From positions 1 through 64,000 of the forward strand of contig JAFRAC010000007.1 of NCBI GenBank assembly GCA_017405595.1: DNA of 64,000 nt, given 5' to 3'. Position 1 is the stretch's first letter; each line of letters starts with the position of its first letter. The position numbers and the translations under genes are program-made. Under the pieces are notes generated by a model. The model had not been told where the DNA came from. It worked only from the letters and a program-made list of their open reading frames with translations, and did not search any database. This document shows positions 34,363-42,444 of the stretch, one piece after another. Source of the stretch: Thermoguttaceae bacterium. GTDB lineage: Bacteria; Planctomycetota; Planctomycetia; Pirellulales; Thermoguttaceae.

Positions 34363-36570
34363 TCACTCGTTCGGCGCCCAGCGCAGCGGCAGGCCGTCGT
34401 CGACGAAGTCTCGTTTTTTGCTCTTGATCGGCGCGGGAAGAGGGGCGCCGCCGGCATTGTTTGTATAACCGGGCGAAACGCCGCTCGGCTGATAGCCGTT
34501 TGCTGGAGCACTGCGGCGGATCGCACTGGCGGGAAGCTCCTCGGTCGCACCGGGGGGAAGCGTCGAAGGGGCTTCGGCCTGCGGCTTTTCGGTCGGCAGT
34601 TCAGGAAGCGCGGTGCCGCCCGTCCGCTCCGGCAGAGGAGATTCCGTCGGCAGATAGCCCTTCTGAGCCGGAAGAGGTTCCGAGAGATTCCCGCCGCCGC
34701 CGGGAAGGGCACAGCCGGTCTCGCAGGAGGGAGCCTCACAGGAGGGAATCTCGCACGCCGGCGCGGCGCATTCGCCGTCGAACACCAGTTCCTCGCCGCC
34801 GGGCGCCCACGAGATCGTCTCGGCGGGGATCCCCTCGGCCGGATTCCAGGTGTCGCCGCCGCAAAGAGCGCCGATCATCGGCACCCCGGCGGGAACCGCC
34901 GGCCGCAGCGACTGCAGCGGGCAGCCGCCTGCCGGCTCTTCGTCCCCCTTGAAGACTTTCCGGAACGCGCGGGTCAGCGAAAACTTCATTCCGCACAGCC
35001 CCCCTTCCTGCGGCACATCCATCCTGTTTTCACCCGAGACGGGCATCGAACCGGAATAATATCCCCCGGCATACATGTCCCCCTCGACCGGAACCACGCC
35101 CTCGAGGCCGTAATACGCGCCCGGATCGGACGTGTAACCGGCCTGCGGCATCTCCTGGGCGTTTTCGCGGCTGAACAGCGGTTTCCCCAGAGGCCCTCCG
35201 CCGGAAAGGCAGCTTCCCAGCGGCTTTTGACGCTGCAGTTCGGCATAGGTTTCCGGGTAAGACGCCTGATAACTTTCGAGCGATCCGGGATAATACTCAT
35301 GCCCGCCGGCCGAAGGCGCCTGCGGAGCGCGGGCGCGTGTTTCGGTCCAGAGCTTCGAGCCGATCCCCCCGGCAGGGGAGTACGGCTGATATGAATAGCG
35401 GCTGTCCGAAAGCGCGGGAGCCCCCTTGTAGGTATCGCGGCTGAAAACCAAAGCGCTCGGGCGATGGGCGATTTTGTTGGTAAAGACACGGGCATCGTCC
35501 AGAATCGGCTGAACCTTTTCGGTGGCCGATTCCACGTTCCGCACAATCCCCCGGACCCTTCGGCCGACATCCTCGTCGGTCAGCATTCCGAGCGGCGTCT
35601 CCTTGTTGCCGATCTGCTCGACAATCTCCTCGGAGAGCGTGCTGATGTTCCCGACCATTTTGGTAATGTCTTCACTGCTGGCATTCATGTTCTGAATGAA
35701 GCTCTTGCCGTCTTCGGAAAGGATTTGCGTGAACGACTCGACGTTCCCCAGGCTCCGGTCGAATTTCGCCATGGTGTTTTTCGAACTGGCCACCATATCC
35801 TTGACCGTGACGTAAAGCTCTTCGCCGTGATCGAGAAGGCTGTTCACCTTGTTCAGGATGTTCGGAAAATCTTCGGCGCCTTTCAGGATATTTTTGCGGA
35901 TGTTCGGGTCCGAGATGATCTCGTTCATGTTCTCGGCCAGTTTCGAGGTCGTTCCCAGCGTGCTTTCGAGCTGCCGGAAGACGTTCTCGATATTCTGCTT
36001 CTTGATGTTGACGTCCCCTTCGTCTCCGATGAGCAGGTTCACTTTTTCGATGAACGCCGTGGCCTCTTTGGCGGTTTCGTTGATCGACTCGATCGCGGTT
36101 TTCAGGTCCCCTTCGATGTTCCCGACCGTTCCCATGATGTCGTTCCCCGAAACGCCGCGGATCTGATCGCTGGGGGTCATCTCGCGGACCTCGCCGCGGT
36201 AAGCGGGATTCTTGACGAACTCAATTTCCGATTCCCCCATCAGCAGCGACGGCTTGATGCGCGCCTGCTCGTTCGAGAAGATGCGGGTTTTCGGGTCGTT
36301 CAGCGTAAAGAAAACGCGCACCTGCGCGCTGTTTTCGCTATCGACCAGATCGGTCCGGACAACGCGGCCGATTTCGACCCCGCTTTTTGTTACACGCGAG
36401 GTGTTTTTGATTCCCGGCGCCTTGTTAAAGAGGATCGACATCCTCTGCCCCTGCTTGAACTGGAACAGACTCGTCTGGTTCGAACCGAACAGGATCGTCA
36501 TCACGATGATGGTCGCAAAGACAACCAATACCGTCATCCCGATCAAAAATTCCATACGTCTGTTAGCCAT
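34363..36570 (-). CDS. MlaD/MCE-domain periplasmic lipid-transfer protein with long Cys/Pro-rich tail
   Basis: About 735 residues. An N-terminal anchor (EFLIGMTVLVVFATIIVMTILFG is inferred to span the membrane) is followed by the MCE domain (residues ~38-125, with IKNTSRVTKSGVEIGRV), then ~200 residues of helical coiled-coil type (DLKTAIESINETAKEATAFI, LESTLGTTSKLAENMNEIIS). From about residue 390 the sequence is low complexity: Tyr/Pro/Gly/Ser repeats and a Cys cluster (CAAPACEIPSCEAPSCETGC). MCE proteins hexamerise to make a lipid tunnel between membranes. The tail is not part of the family and may anchor or cross-link the protein. Last gene of mlaE-mlaF-mlaD. Confidence 0.88.
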   Translation of the reverse strand: MANRRMEFLIGMTVLVVFATIIVMTILFGSNQTSLFQFKQGQRMSILFNKAPGIKNTSRVTKSGVEIGRVVRTDLVDSENSAQVRVFFTLNDPKTRIFSNEQARIKPSLLMGESEIEFVKNPAYRGEVREMTPSDQIRGVSGNDIMGTVGNIEGDLKTAIESINETAKEATAFIEKVNLLIGDEGDVNIKKQNIENVFRQLESTLGTTSKLAENMNEIISDPNIRKNILKGAEDFPNILNKVNSLLDHGEELYVTVKDMVASSKNTMAKFDRSLGNVESFTQILSEDGKSFIQNMNASSEDITKMVGNISTLSEEIVEQIGNKETPLGMLTDEDVGRRVRGIVRNVESATEKVQPILDDARVFTNKIAHRPSALVFSRDTYKGAPALSDSRYSYQPYSPAGGIGSKLWTETRARAPQAPSAGGHEYYPGSLESYQASYPETYAELQRQKPLGSCLSGGGPLGKPLFSRENAQEMPQAGYTSDPGAYYGLEGVVPVEGDMYAGGYYSGSMPVSGENRMDVPQEGGLCGMKFSLTRAFRKVFKGDEEPAGGCPLQSLRPAVPAGVPMIGALCGGDTWNPAEGIPAETISWAPGGEELVFDGECAAPACEIPSCEAPSCETGCALPGGGGNLSEPLPAQKGYLPTESPLPERTGGTALPELPTEKPQAEAPSTLPPGATEELPASAIRRSAPANGYQPSGVSPGYTNNAGGAPLPAPIKSKKRDFVDDGLPLRWAPNE

Positions 36571-36600
36571 ACTCGACAGCTCCGGTTTCTATTTTCTCGC

Positions 36601-37521
36601 CTAACGCGCGTGCTGCGCTTCGGTCATTTCCATCAAACGTTCCCCCGCTTCCCCCTCGACGAACTGGGTCACCCGCTTGTCCTGCGACAGTTCGATCTCG
36701 TCGGAAGGCCCGTCGTAAACGATCTGCGGCTGGCCCTCTTCCAGGCGGCTTTGCGGATAAAACATCACGATCCGGTTCGCGACTTTTTTGGCGGACTTCA
36801 TATCGTGGGTCACAACAATTCCGGTCACCTTATGGTTGTCCCGGACCCGGACCATCAGCTCGTTAATCACGTCGCTCATGATCGGGTCGAGTCCGGTCGT
36901 CGGTTCATCGTAGAGCATCAATTCCGGATTTCCCGCCAGGGCGCGGGCGAATCCGACACGCTTGCGCATCCCGCCCGAAAGTTCGACCGGCATCCGGCGC
37001 GCGACATCGGGGGTCATCCCCACCTCGTATAACAGCTCGGCGACCCGGTCGTTCAGCTCTTTGAGCGGAGTCCGCGGATTCTGCTGCAGGATCGGAAACA
37101 TGATGTTTTCGCCGATGGTCATACTGTCGAAGAGCGCCGCCTGCTGAAAGACGAAACCGATGCGGCAGCGCACTTCGCTCAGCTGGCGCCCGTTGAGTTT
37201 GCCCAGGTCGATGCCGCTGAACAGGACGGTCCCTTCGGTCGGCGTCATCAGGCGGATCGCCGTTTTGAGAAAGACCGTTTTCCCGCAGCCGCTCTCGCCG
37301 ATAATCGCCACGGTTTCTCCTTTGCGGACCTTGAAGCTGATCCCCTCCAAAATTGCCCGTCCGCCGATCCGTACGCCCAGACCGCAGGCTTCCAGAACGG
37401 GAGGCCGGCGGCGCAGGACGCGCCGCGTCCCGTCGGCCGAGGTGTAGACCTGCCCTTCCCACTGCGGCTCTTCCGCCGCGCTGGAATCGTCTTGATACAG
37501 ATCTTCTTGGTCGGCCATCAT
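36601..37521 (-). CDS. ABC transporter ATPase, MlaF-like
   Basis: About 306 residues. After a ~45-residue acidic N-terminal extension come all ABC motifs: Walker A GESGCGKTVF, Q-loop FVFQQAALFDSM, signature LSGGMRKRV, Walker B ELMLYDEP and the switch His in GIVVTHDM. The FQQAALFDS and ABC signature variants are typical of the Mla/Ttg2A lipid-transport ATPases. It powers lipid exchange through the MlaE permease and the MCE protein encoded on either side. The extension is unusual and may bind a partner. Confidence 0.92.
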   Translation of the reverse strand: MMADQEDLYQDDSSAAEEPQWEGQVYTSADGTRRVLRRRPPVLEACGLGVRIGGRAILEGISFKVRKGETVAIIGESGCGKTVFLKTAIRLMTPTEGTVLFSGIDLGKLNGRQLSEVRCRIGFVFQQAALFDSMTIGENIMFPILQQNPRTPLKELNDRVAELLYEVGMTPDVARRMPVELSGGMRKRVGFARALAGNPELMLYDEPTTGLDPIMSDVINELMVRVRDNHKVTGIVVTHDMKSAKKVANRIVMFYPQSRLEEGQPQIVYDGPSDEIELSQDKRVTQFVEGEAGERLMEMTEAQHAR

Positions 37522-37566
37522 TTCACTCCGAATCCGCCCGGGTTCCGCACCGCGGCAGGTTTCCTT

Positions 37567-38427
37567 TCAAACAACGGATTTTGCCCCGCCTCCGAACCAC
37601 GCGACGTGGATCTTATCGAGAAAGATCCCCAGAAGCAGGTCGAGCAGCAGGATCATCACAAACGAAACGACAAACGACCGGGTCGAGGCTTTCCCAACCC
37701 CTTCGGCGCCCGCGTCGCAGTTAAATCCGTGGTAGCAGCTGACCAGCGCGATCGCCCCGCCGAAAAAGATGCTCTTAAACATCCCGGCAAAGACATCGTA
37801 CTGGCTGACCGCATGGCGGGAATAATCCCAGTAGTATCCCCAGTCGACACCGAGGAGTTTGATGCTGAAAAACGCCCCCCCCAGGACCCCCATCGCGTCG
37901 GCCATAATCGTCAGCCCCGGGATCATAAAGAGGCAGGCGATAAACCGGGGAACCACCAGATAGTGGATCGGGTTCGGCCCCATGCTTGCCAGGGCGTCGA
38001 TCTGTTCGGTCACCCGCATGGTTCCCAGTTCGGCGGCAATCGAACTGCCGATCCGGCCGGCAAGCATCGTCGCGGCCAGAACCGGACCGAGTTCCTTGAC
38101 CAGAGAGAGGTTGATCGCCGCGCCCAGCCGCGATTCCAGCCCCACCGCCTTGAACTGCGGGTGGGTCTGAACCGCCAGAACCATTCCGATAAAGGTGCCG
38201 GTCAGCATGATCACCGGAAGGCTTTGGACGCCGATCCGGTAGCAGGCGCCGACCAGCGTCTCCTTTTTGGCGGGACGGGCAAAGAGCCAGTAGAACGTCG
38301 AAAGCGAAAACGCGGCCAGCTGGCCGGCATAGATGATCCGGTCGCTCAGACTCTTTCCGATTGTCCCGACAAAGATCGTCAGCCGGTCGGCCAATGTGAT
38401 CTTTTCCGCAGTCCACTCGCTTGACAT
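37567..38427 (-). CDS. MlaE-family ABC permease
   Basis: About 286 residues, with GAAGGAA before the ATG. It has five or six hydrophobic segments and the MlaE hallmarks: LTGTFIGMVLAVQ, the coupling region LVKELGPVLAATMLAGRIGS with SIAAELGTMRVTEQIDAL, and a C-terminal VMILLLDLLLGIF. First gene of the lipid-transport operon, whose products should move phospholipids between inner and outer membrane. No MlaA, MlaB or MlaC is in the window. Confidence 0.93.
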   Translation of the reverse strand: MSSEWTAEKITLADRLTIFVGTIGKSLSDRIIYAGQLAAFSLSTFYWLFARPAKKETLVGACYRIGVQSLPVIMLTGTFIGMVLAVQTHPQFKAVGLESRLGAAINLSLVKELGPVLAATMLAGRIGSSIAAELGTMRVTEQIDALASMGPNPIHYLVVPRFIACLFMIPGLTIMADAMGVLGGAFFSIKLLGVDWGYYWDYSRHAVSQYDVFAGMFKSIFFGGAIALVSCYHGFNCDAGAEGVGKASTRSFVVSFVMILLLDLLLGIFLDKIHVAWFGGGAKSVV

Positions 38428-38540
38428 TCTGACGTTCCTTCAAGTTTTTCTCTATCTTTCCCGTTTTGCCGAAAGGCACAGGCGGGGAAAGGGTAATCTT
38501 CCCTCATCGAGAGGGTACCCCGTCTCTCTTATCGACCCCT

Positions 38541-38647
38541 TATAATCACTACTTTAGGAATAACCGTTATAATCGGAACATTTTAACATCGGGCCGGAGT
38601 TTCTTTTCTTAATCCCCCCGCGTGCTATAATGGGGGTACGCTATAAT
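38541..38647 (+). promoter_or_regulatory. Cluster of four TATAAT hexamers upstream of the 95-aa gene
   Basis: Perfect TATAAT occurs at 38541, 38568, 38626 and 38642. The last lies 10 bases before the AAAGGAGG site of the 95-aa gene and is the likely -10 box. None has a -35 close to TTGACA. Confidence 0.45.
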
Positions 38648-38671
38648 AAGATGGGGAAAGGAGGCGAAAAG

Positions 38672-38959
38672 ATGAGACCGAACAAACCGACCCCGCCCAA
38701 AGAGAAAGCCCTGCTGGGCGTGGGGCTCGACAATTCCGACGGCGAAACCCGCCTGACCCGCGGAAAGAACTTCACCCTGGTCGGGGGGAGTCAGGAGACC
38801 CATTCCGTCATGCAGGAGACCGCCATCAAGGTCAACGAGCGGCTCGACCGCAAGGGCAAAACCTTAGACGAGGTCGCTCCGGCGGAACTCCGCGATATGA
38901 TCCTCGACATTACCGAAAAGATCGGCGCCAACCCGAACCGTTCGCAGCGTCAAAAGTAA
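38672..38959 (+). CDS. Small conserved-type protein, 95 aa
   Basis: The ATG at 38672 is set by AAAGGAGG with 7-base spacing, one of the best sites in the window. The product is basic at the start (RPNKPTPPKEKALLGVGLD), then TRLTRGKNFTLVGGSQETH and a predicted C-terminal helix pair (KVNERLDRKGKTLDEVAPAE). No signal or membrane segment. I do not recognise a named family. It probably shares a transcript with the LarA-like gene 39 bases downstream. Confidence 0.75.
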   Translation: MRPNKPTPPKEKALLGVGLDNSDGETRLTRGKNFTLVGGSQETHSVMQETAIKVNERLDRKGKTLDEVAPAELRDMILDITEKIGANPNRSQRQK

Positions 38960-38997
38960 ATTCCCCCTTTCCCTCACTCGTTCAAAGGTTAAAAACG

Positions 38998-40284
38998 ATG
39001 CCGTGGTTTTACGAAGAAGGTTCCCTTTCCAAAGAGCGGGTCCTTGAACTGGCAAAACGCGCCGCCGAAGAGGCGCTCCGGCGGATCGCCCCCCGCCCCG
39101 AGCGGGTGCTTCTCCTTCCCCCCGACATTACCCGCGCGCACAGCGGCGCCGGCTGGATTACCGAGTCGCTCTATCATTTCTTCACCGAAAAGGGGGCCGA
39201 GGTCTGCCTGATCCCCACGCTCGGCCAGCATGTTCCGCACACGCCCGAACAGAACCGATGGATGTTCGGTTCGATCCCCGAAGAAAGAATCCTGCCGCAC
39301 GACTGGCGCAGCGGCTCCCGCGTGATCGGCGAGGTGAGCGCCGATTTCGTGAAAGAGGTCTCCAGGGGAAAAGCCGACTGGCCGATTCCGGTCTCCCTGA
39401 ACACGACCCTTCTCGACGGCGGGTGGGATCTGGTCATCAACATCGGCCACATCGTTCCGCACGAAGTACTCGGGTTCGCCAACCACAACAAAAATTACTT
39501 TATCGGTCTCGGCGGAAAAGAGATGATCTGCGCCTCGCACATGATGGCGGCGTGCTGCGGCATCGAAAACAACCTCGGACAGCTGATCACCCCCCTGCGC
39601 CGCTGCTACAACAAGGCGGAAAACGACTATCTGGGCGATCTGCCCGACCTCTACCTCGAAGTGGTCATGGCGTACAACGCCGACGGGGTCCTCGAACATA
39701 CCGGCTTTTACGCCGGCGACGATCTGGACACCTACCTGATGGGCGCCGAAGCCTCGCGCCGCCAAAATATCACCGTGGTTCCCCCGCTCAAAAAGGTGGT
39801 GGCGGTCATGCAGGGGGACGAGTTCCACAGCACCTGGGTCGCGAACAAGGCGATCTACCGCACCCGGATGGCGATGGCCGACGGGGGGGAACTTCTCATT
39901 ATCGCCCCCGGCCTGCGCCGGTTCGGCGAACAGGACGACGTCGACGCGCTGATCCGCAAATACGGCTATTCCGGAACCGAAAACATTCTCCGGCTCTGGA
40001 AAACCGAGCCGGTTCTGCAAGACCTGACACACGGTACCGCGCACCTGATTCACGGATCGTCGGAAGGCCGGTTCAGAATCACCTACGCGCCGGGCCATCT
40101 GCGCAAAGACGAAATCGAATCGGTCGGGTTCGGCTACGCCGATCTCGCCGAAACGCTCCGGCGGTACGACCCGGCGACACTGAAGAACGGGTTCAACACC
40201 ATGCCCGACGGCGAAGAGATCTACTTCATTTCCACCCCCAGCGCCGGGCTCTGGTCAACCGCCGAAAAGCTGGAGAACCGTTAG
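38998..40284 (+). CDS. LarA-family (DUF2088) protein, lactate racemase-like
   Basis: About 428 residues. The LarA fold can be read from LLLPPDITRAHSGAG (LarA: DHTRP), TLGQHVPHTPEQ and GHIVPHEVLGFANHNKNYF with GLGGKEM. In LarA the equivalent region binds the Ni-pincer cofactor through a Lys and two His. Here the Asp-Thr-Arg, the paired His and a Lys are retained, but spacing and context differ from the Lactobacillus enzyme, so it may act on another 2-hydroxy acid. No larBCE cofactor genes are in the window. It is in line with hisC and hisB downstream, probably an operon. Confidence 0.75.
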   Translation: MPWFYEEGSLSKERVLELAKRAAEEALRRIAPRPERVLLLPPDITRAHSGAGWITESLYHFFTEKGAEVCLIPTLGQHVPHTPEQNRWMFGSIPEERILPHDWRSGSRVIGEVSADFVKEVSRGKADWPIPVSLNTTLLDGGWDLVINIGHIVPHEVLGFANHNKNYFIGLGGKEMICASHMMAACCGIENNLGQLITPLRRCYNKAENDYLGDLPDLYLEVVMAYNADGVLEHTGFYAGDDLDTYLMGAEASRRQNITVVPPLKKVVAVMQGDEFHSTWVANKAIYRTRMAMADGGELLIIAPGLRRFGEQDDVDALIRKYGYSGTENILRLWKTEPVLQDLTHGTAHLIHGSSEGRFRITYAPGHLRKDEIESVGFGYADLAETLRRYDPATLKNGFNTMPDGEEIYFISTPSAGLWSTAEKLENR

Positions 40285-40300
40285 AGACCGGAATCCTAAA

Positions 40301-41416
40301 ATGAGCGACTACATCCGCCGAAATATTCTTGACATGCCCGGCTATGTCCCCGGCGAACAGCCGAAAAAAGGGGAGGCGGTCAAGATGAACACCAACGAAA
40401 ATCCCTATCGGGCAAGCGAATCGGTCTACGACGCGATCCGCCGCGTGGCCGACGAGGGGCTTTCGCGCTACCCAAACGCCGTCGGCGAAGCGTTCCGCGA
40501 AGCGGCGTCGCGCGTGTACGGCCTTCCCGCCGACTGGTTCCTCTGCGGCAACGGCAGCGACGATATCCTCACCATTCTGACCCGCGCCTTTGTTCCCGAA
40601 GGGGGGCTGCTGCGGCTGGCGTATCCGAGCTACATCCTTTACCGGTCCCTGGCGCAGATTCAGGGGGCGGCCAGCGAAGAGGTGCTCTTCAACGCCGACT
40701 GGTCCCTGCCCGGCTATTTCGGCGCGCCGCCCGAACCGGAATCGGCGTTCCACCTGCGCCCTGTCCCCGGCACGAAACTCGGGCTGGTCTATCTGCCGGT
40801 GCCGAACTCCCCTTCCGGAACCGTCATCCCGAAAGAGCAGATTCTTGCCTTTGCCGAGTCGCTCCCCTGCCCCCTTCTGATCGACGAGGCCTACGCCGAT
40901 TTCGCCGACGGGAACTGCATCGATCTTGTGCGGAAATCTTCCAAGATCATGATCTCCCGCACGCTCAGTAAAGCCTATTCCCTGGCGGGGCTCCGGTTCG
41001 GTTTTCTGATCGCCCGGCCCGAAACGGTCACCGAACTGATCAAGGTCAAGGATTCCTATAACTGCGACGCGCTTTCGATCGCCGCCGCCGCCGCCGCGAT
41101 CGGCGACCAGGCGTGGCGCGCCGAAAACCGCCGGAAGATCCTCGCGACCCGCGCCGTTCTCACCCAGCGGATGCGCGCGCTCGGCTTTACGGTTCCCGAC
41201 TCCCAGACCAACTTCACCTGGAACGTCCATCCCGACAAAAGCGTCTCGCATAAGGCGATTTACGAATATTTAAAGGCTCACGGTTATCTGGTCCGCTACA
41301 TGGTCTACCCCGGCTGGGAAAAGGTCGCCGGGCGCGATGACGGGCTGCGGATCACCGTCGGCACCGACGGGCAGACCGAAGAGTGTCTCGATCTGATCGA
41401 GAAGTTTTTATCTTAA
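40301..41416 (+). CDS. hisC: Histidinol-phosphate aminotransferase
   Basis: About 371 residues of the fold-type I aminotransferase class. MNTNENPYRAS is the substrate-binding start, CGNGSDDIL the PLP phosphate region, LPVPNSPSGT and IDEAYADFA the Asn and Asp that hold PLP, and SRTLSKAYSLAGLR the Schiff-base Lys with its Arg partner. It converts imidazole-acetol phosphate to histidinol phosphate. It is 16 bases after the LarA-like gene and directly upstream of hisB. Confidence 0.93.
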   Translation: MSDYIRRNILDMPGYVPGEQPKKGEAVKMNTNENPYRASESVYDAIRRVADEGLSRYPNAVGEAFREAASRVYGLPADWFLCGNGSDDILTILTRAFVPEGGLLRLAYPSYILYRSLAQIQGAASEEVLFNADWSLPGYFGAPPEPESAFHLRPVPGTKLGLVYLPVPNSPSGTVIPKEQILAFAESLPCPLLIDEAYADFADGNCIDLVRKSSKIMISRTLSKAYSLAGLRFGFLIARPETVTELIKVKDSYNCDALSIAAAAAAIGDQAWRAENRRKILATRAVLTQRMRALGFTVPDSQTNFTWNVHPDKSVSHKAIYEYLKAHGYLVRYMVYPGWEKVAGRDDGLRITVGTDGQTEECLDLIEKFLS

Positions 41417-41439
41417 CCCTTTCCGGGCAAGGAGCCGCC

Positions 41440-42027
41440 ATGGCACGTCAAGCATCAGTGACACGCAACACAAAAGAGACGAAGATCAGCATCGAGCTGA
41501 ACCTCGACGGAACCGGCAAATCCCAAATCGAAACCGGAATGGGGTTCTTCGACCACATGATGACCCTCTTCGCCGCCCACGCGATGATCGACCTCGTACT
41601 GAAACTCGACGGCGATCTGGAAGTCGACGGCCATCATTCGGTGGAAGACGCCGGAATCGCTCTCGGCGAAGCGTTTGCGCAGGCGCTGGGCGATAAAAAA
41701 GGGATCCGGCGCTACGGGTTCTTCATTCTGCCGATGGACGAGACCCTCTGCCGGACCGCGATCGACTTCTGCGGCCGGCCGACCCTGGTTTACAACGCCG
41801 CCTTCCCCACCGAACGGGTCGGCACTTTCGACCTGGAACTGGTCCACGAGTTCTGGCAGGGGTTCGCCAACGCCGCCGGAGCCGCGCTCCATATCACCGC
41901 CGAAAACGGGACGAACGGGCACCACATTGCCGAATCGATCTATAAGTCGGCGGGCCGGGCCATCCGCGCCGCGGTCGAAGACGACCCGCGCCAAACGGGT
42001 GTCCCGAGTACAAAAGGGGTTCTTTAA
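41440..42027 (+). CDS. hisB: Imidazoleglycerol-phosphate dehydratase
   Basis: About 195 residues; the ATG at 41440 has AAGGAG upstream and gives the standard start MARQASVTRNTKET. Manganese ligands are visible in FFDHMMTLFAAHAMID, GHHSVEDAG and NGHHIAESIYKS. This is the monofunctional HisB, with no fused phosphatase. It acts one step before HisC; the pair sits apart from other his genes here. Confidence 0.95.
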   Translation: MARQASVTRNTKETKISIELNLDGTGKSQIETGMGFFDHMMTLFAAHAMIDLVLKLDGDLEVDGHHSVEDAGIALGEAFAQALGDKKGIRRYGFFILPMDETLCRTAIDFCGRPTLVYNAAFPTERVGTFDLELVHEFWQGFANAAGAALHITAENGTNGHHIAESIYKSAGRAIRAAVEDDPRQTGVPSTKGVL

Positions 42028-42044
42028 CCGAAGACGCGGAAAAG

Positions 42045-42374
42045 CTAAACGGTCAATTTCAGCGTAAACGGAACGTTGTTCTGCTTACAGAGAATCGTGA
42101 GCGTTTCGGCGAAAATGCGTACCCGCTTGTTCTTCTGTTTCCCCTCGGCGCTCCGCCAGGCGGCATAGACGAGTTTTTCGGGGATCTTTCTGGCTTTCAC
42201 GAGAGCGGCAACCCCTTTAAGATACTTTTTCTCCCCTTCGGTTTTCGGGTAGAGCGTGGCCATGAGCCGGCCGAAATTGATCGGCTCGGCGGCGGAAAGA
42301 GTGCCGGCGCCCGCCGCGATTGCCGCTAACGCGAAAAACCGAATACCGTTTTGTAAGAATTGCCGCCTGTCCAT
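42045..42374 (-). CDS. Small Tat-exported protein, 109 aa
   Basis: The start at 42374 follows AGGGGGAA and gives MDRRQFLQNGIRFFALAAIA, a twin-arginine-type signal (one residue short of the full consensus). The mature part is basic and helical (TEGEKKYLKGVAALVKARKI, PEKLVYAAWRSAEGKQKNKR). No family recognised. It lies 70 bases after the GxGYxYP gene start-to-stop direction and may be its co-transcribed partner; convergent with hisB after only 17 bases. Confidence 0.7.
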   Translation of the reverse strand: MDRRQFLQNGIRFFALAAIAAGAGTLSAAEPINFGRLMATLYPKTEGEKKYLKGVAALVKARKIPEKLVYAAWRSAEGKQKNKRVRIFAETLTILCKQNNVPFTLKLTV

Positions 42375-42444
42375 AGCGTTCCCCCTAATGGCCGAAAAAA
42401 GAAACATCTCTTAGTCTCCTTATCGGCACCGGGCGGTTGAGCGT

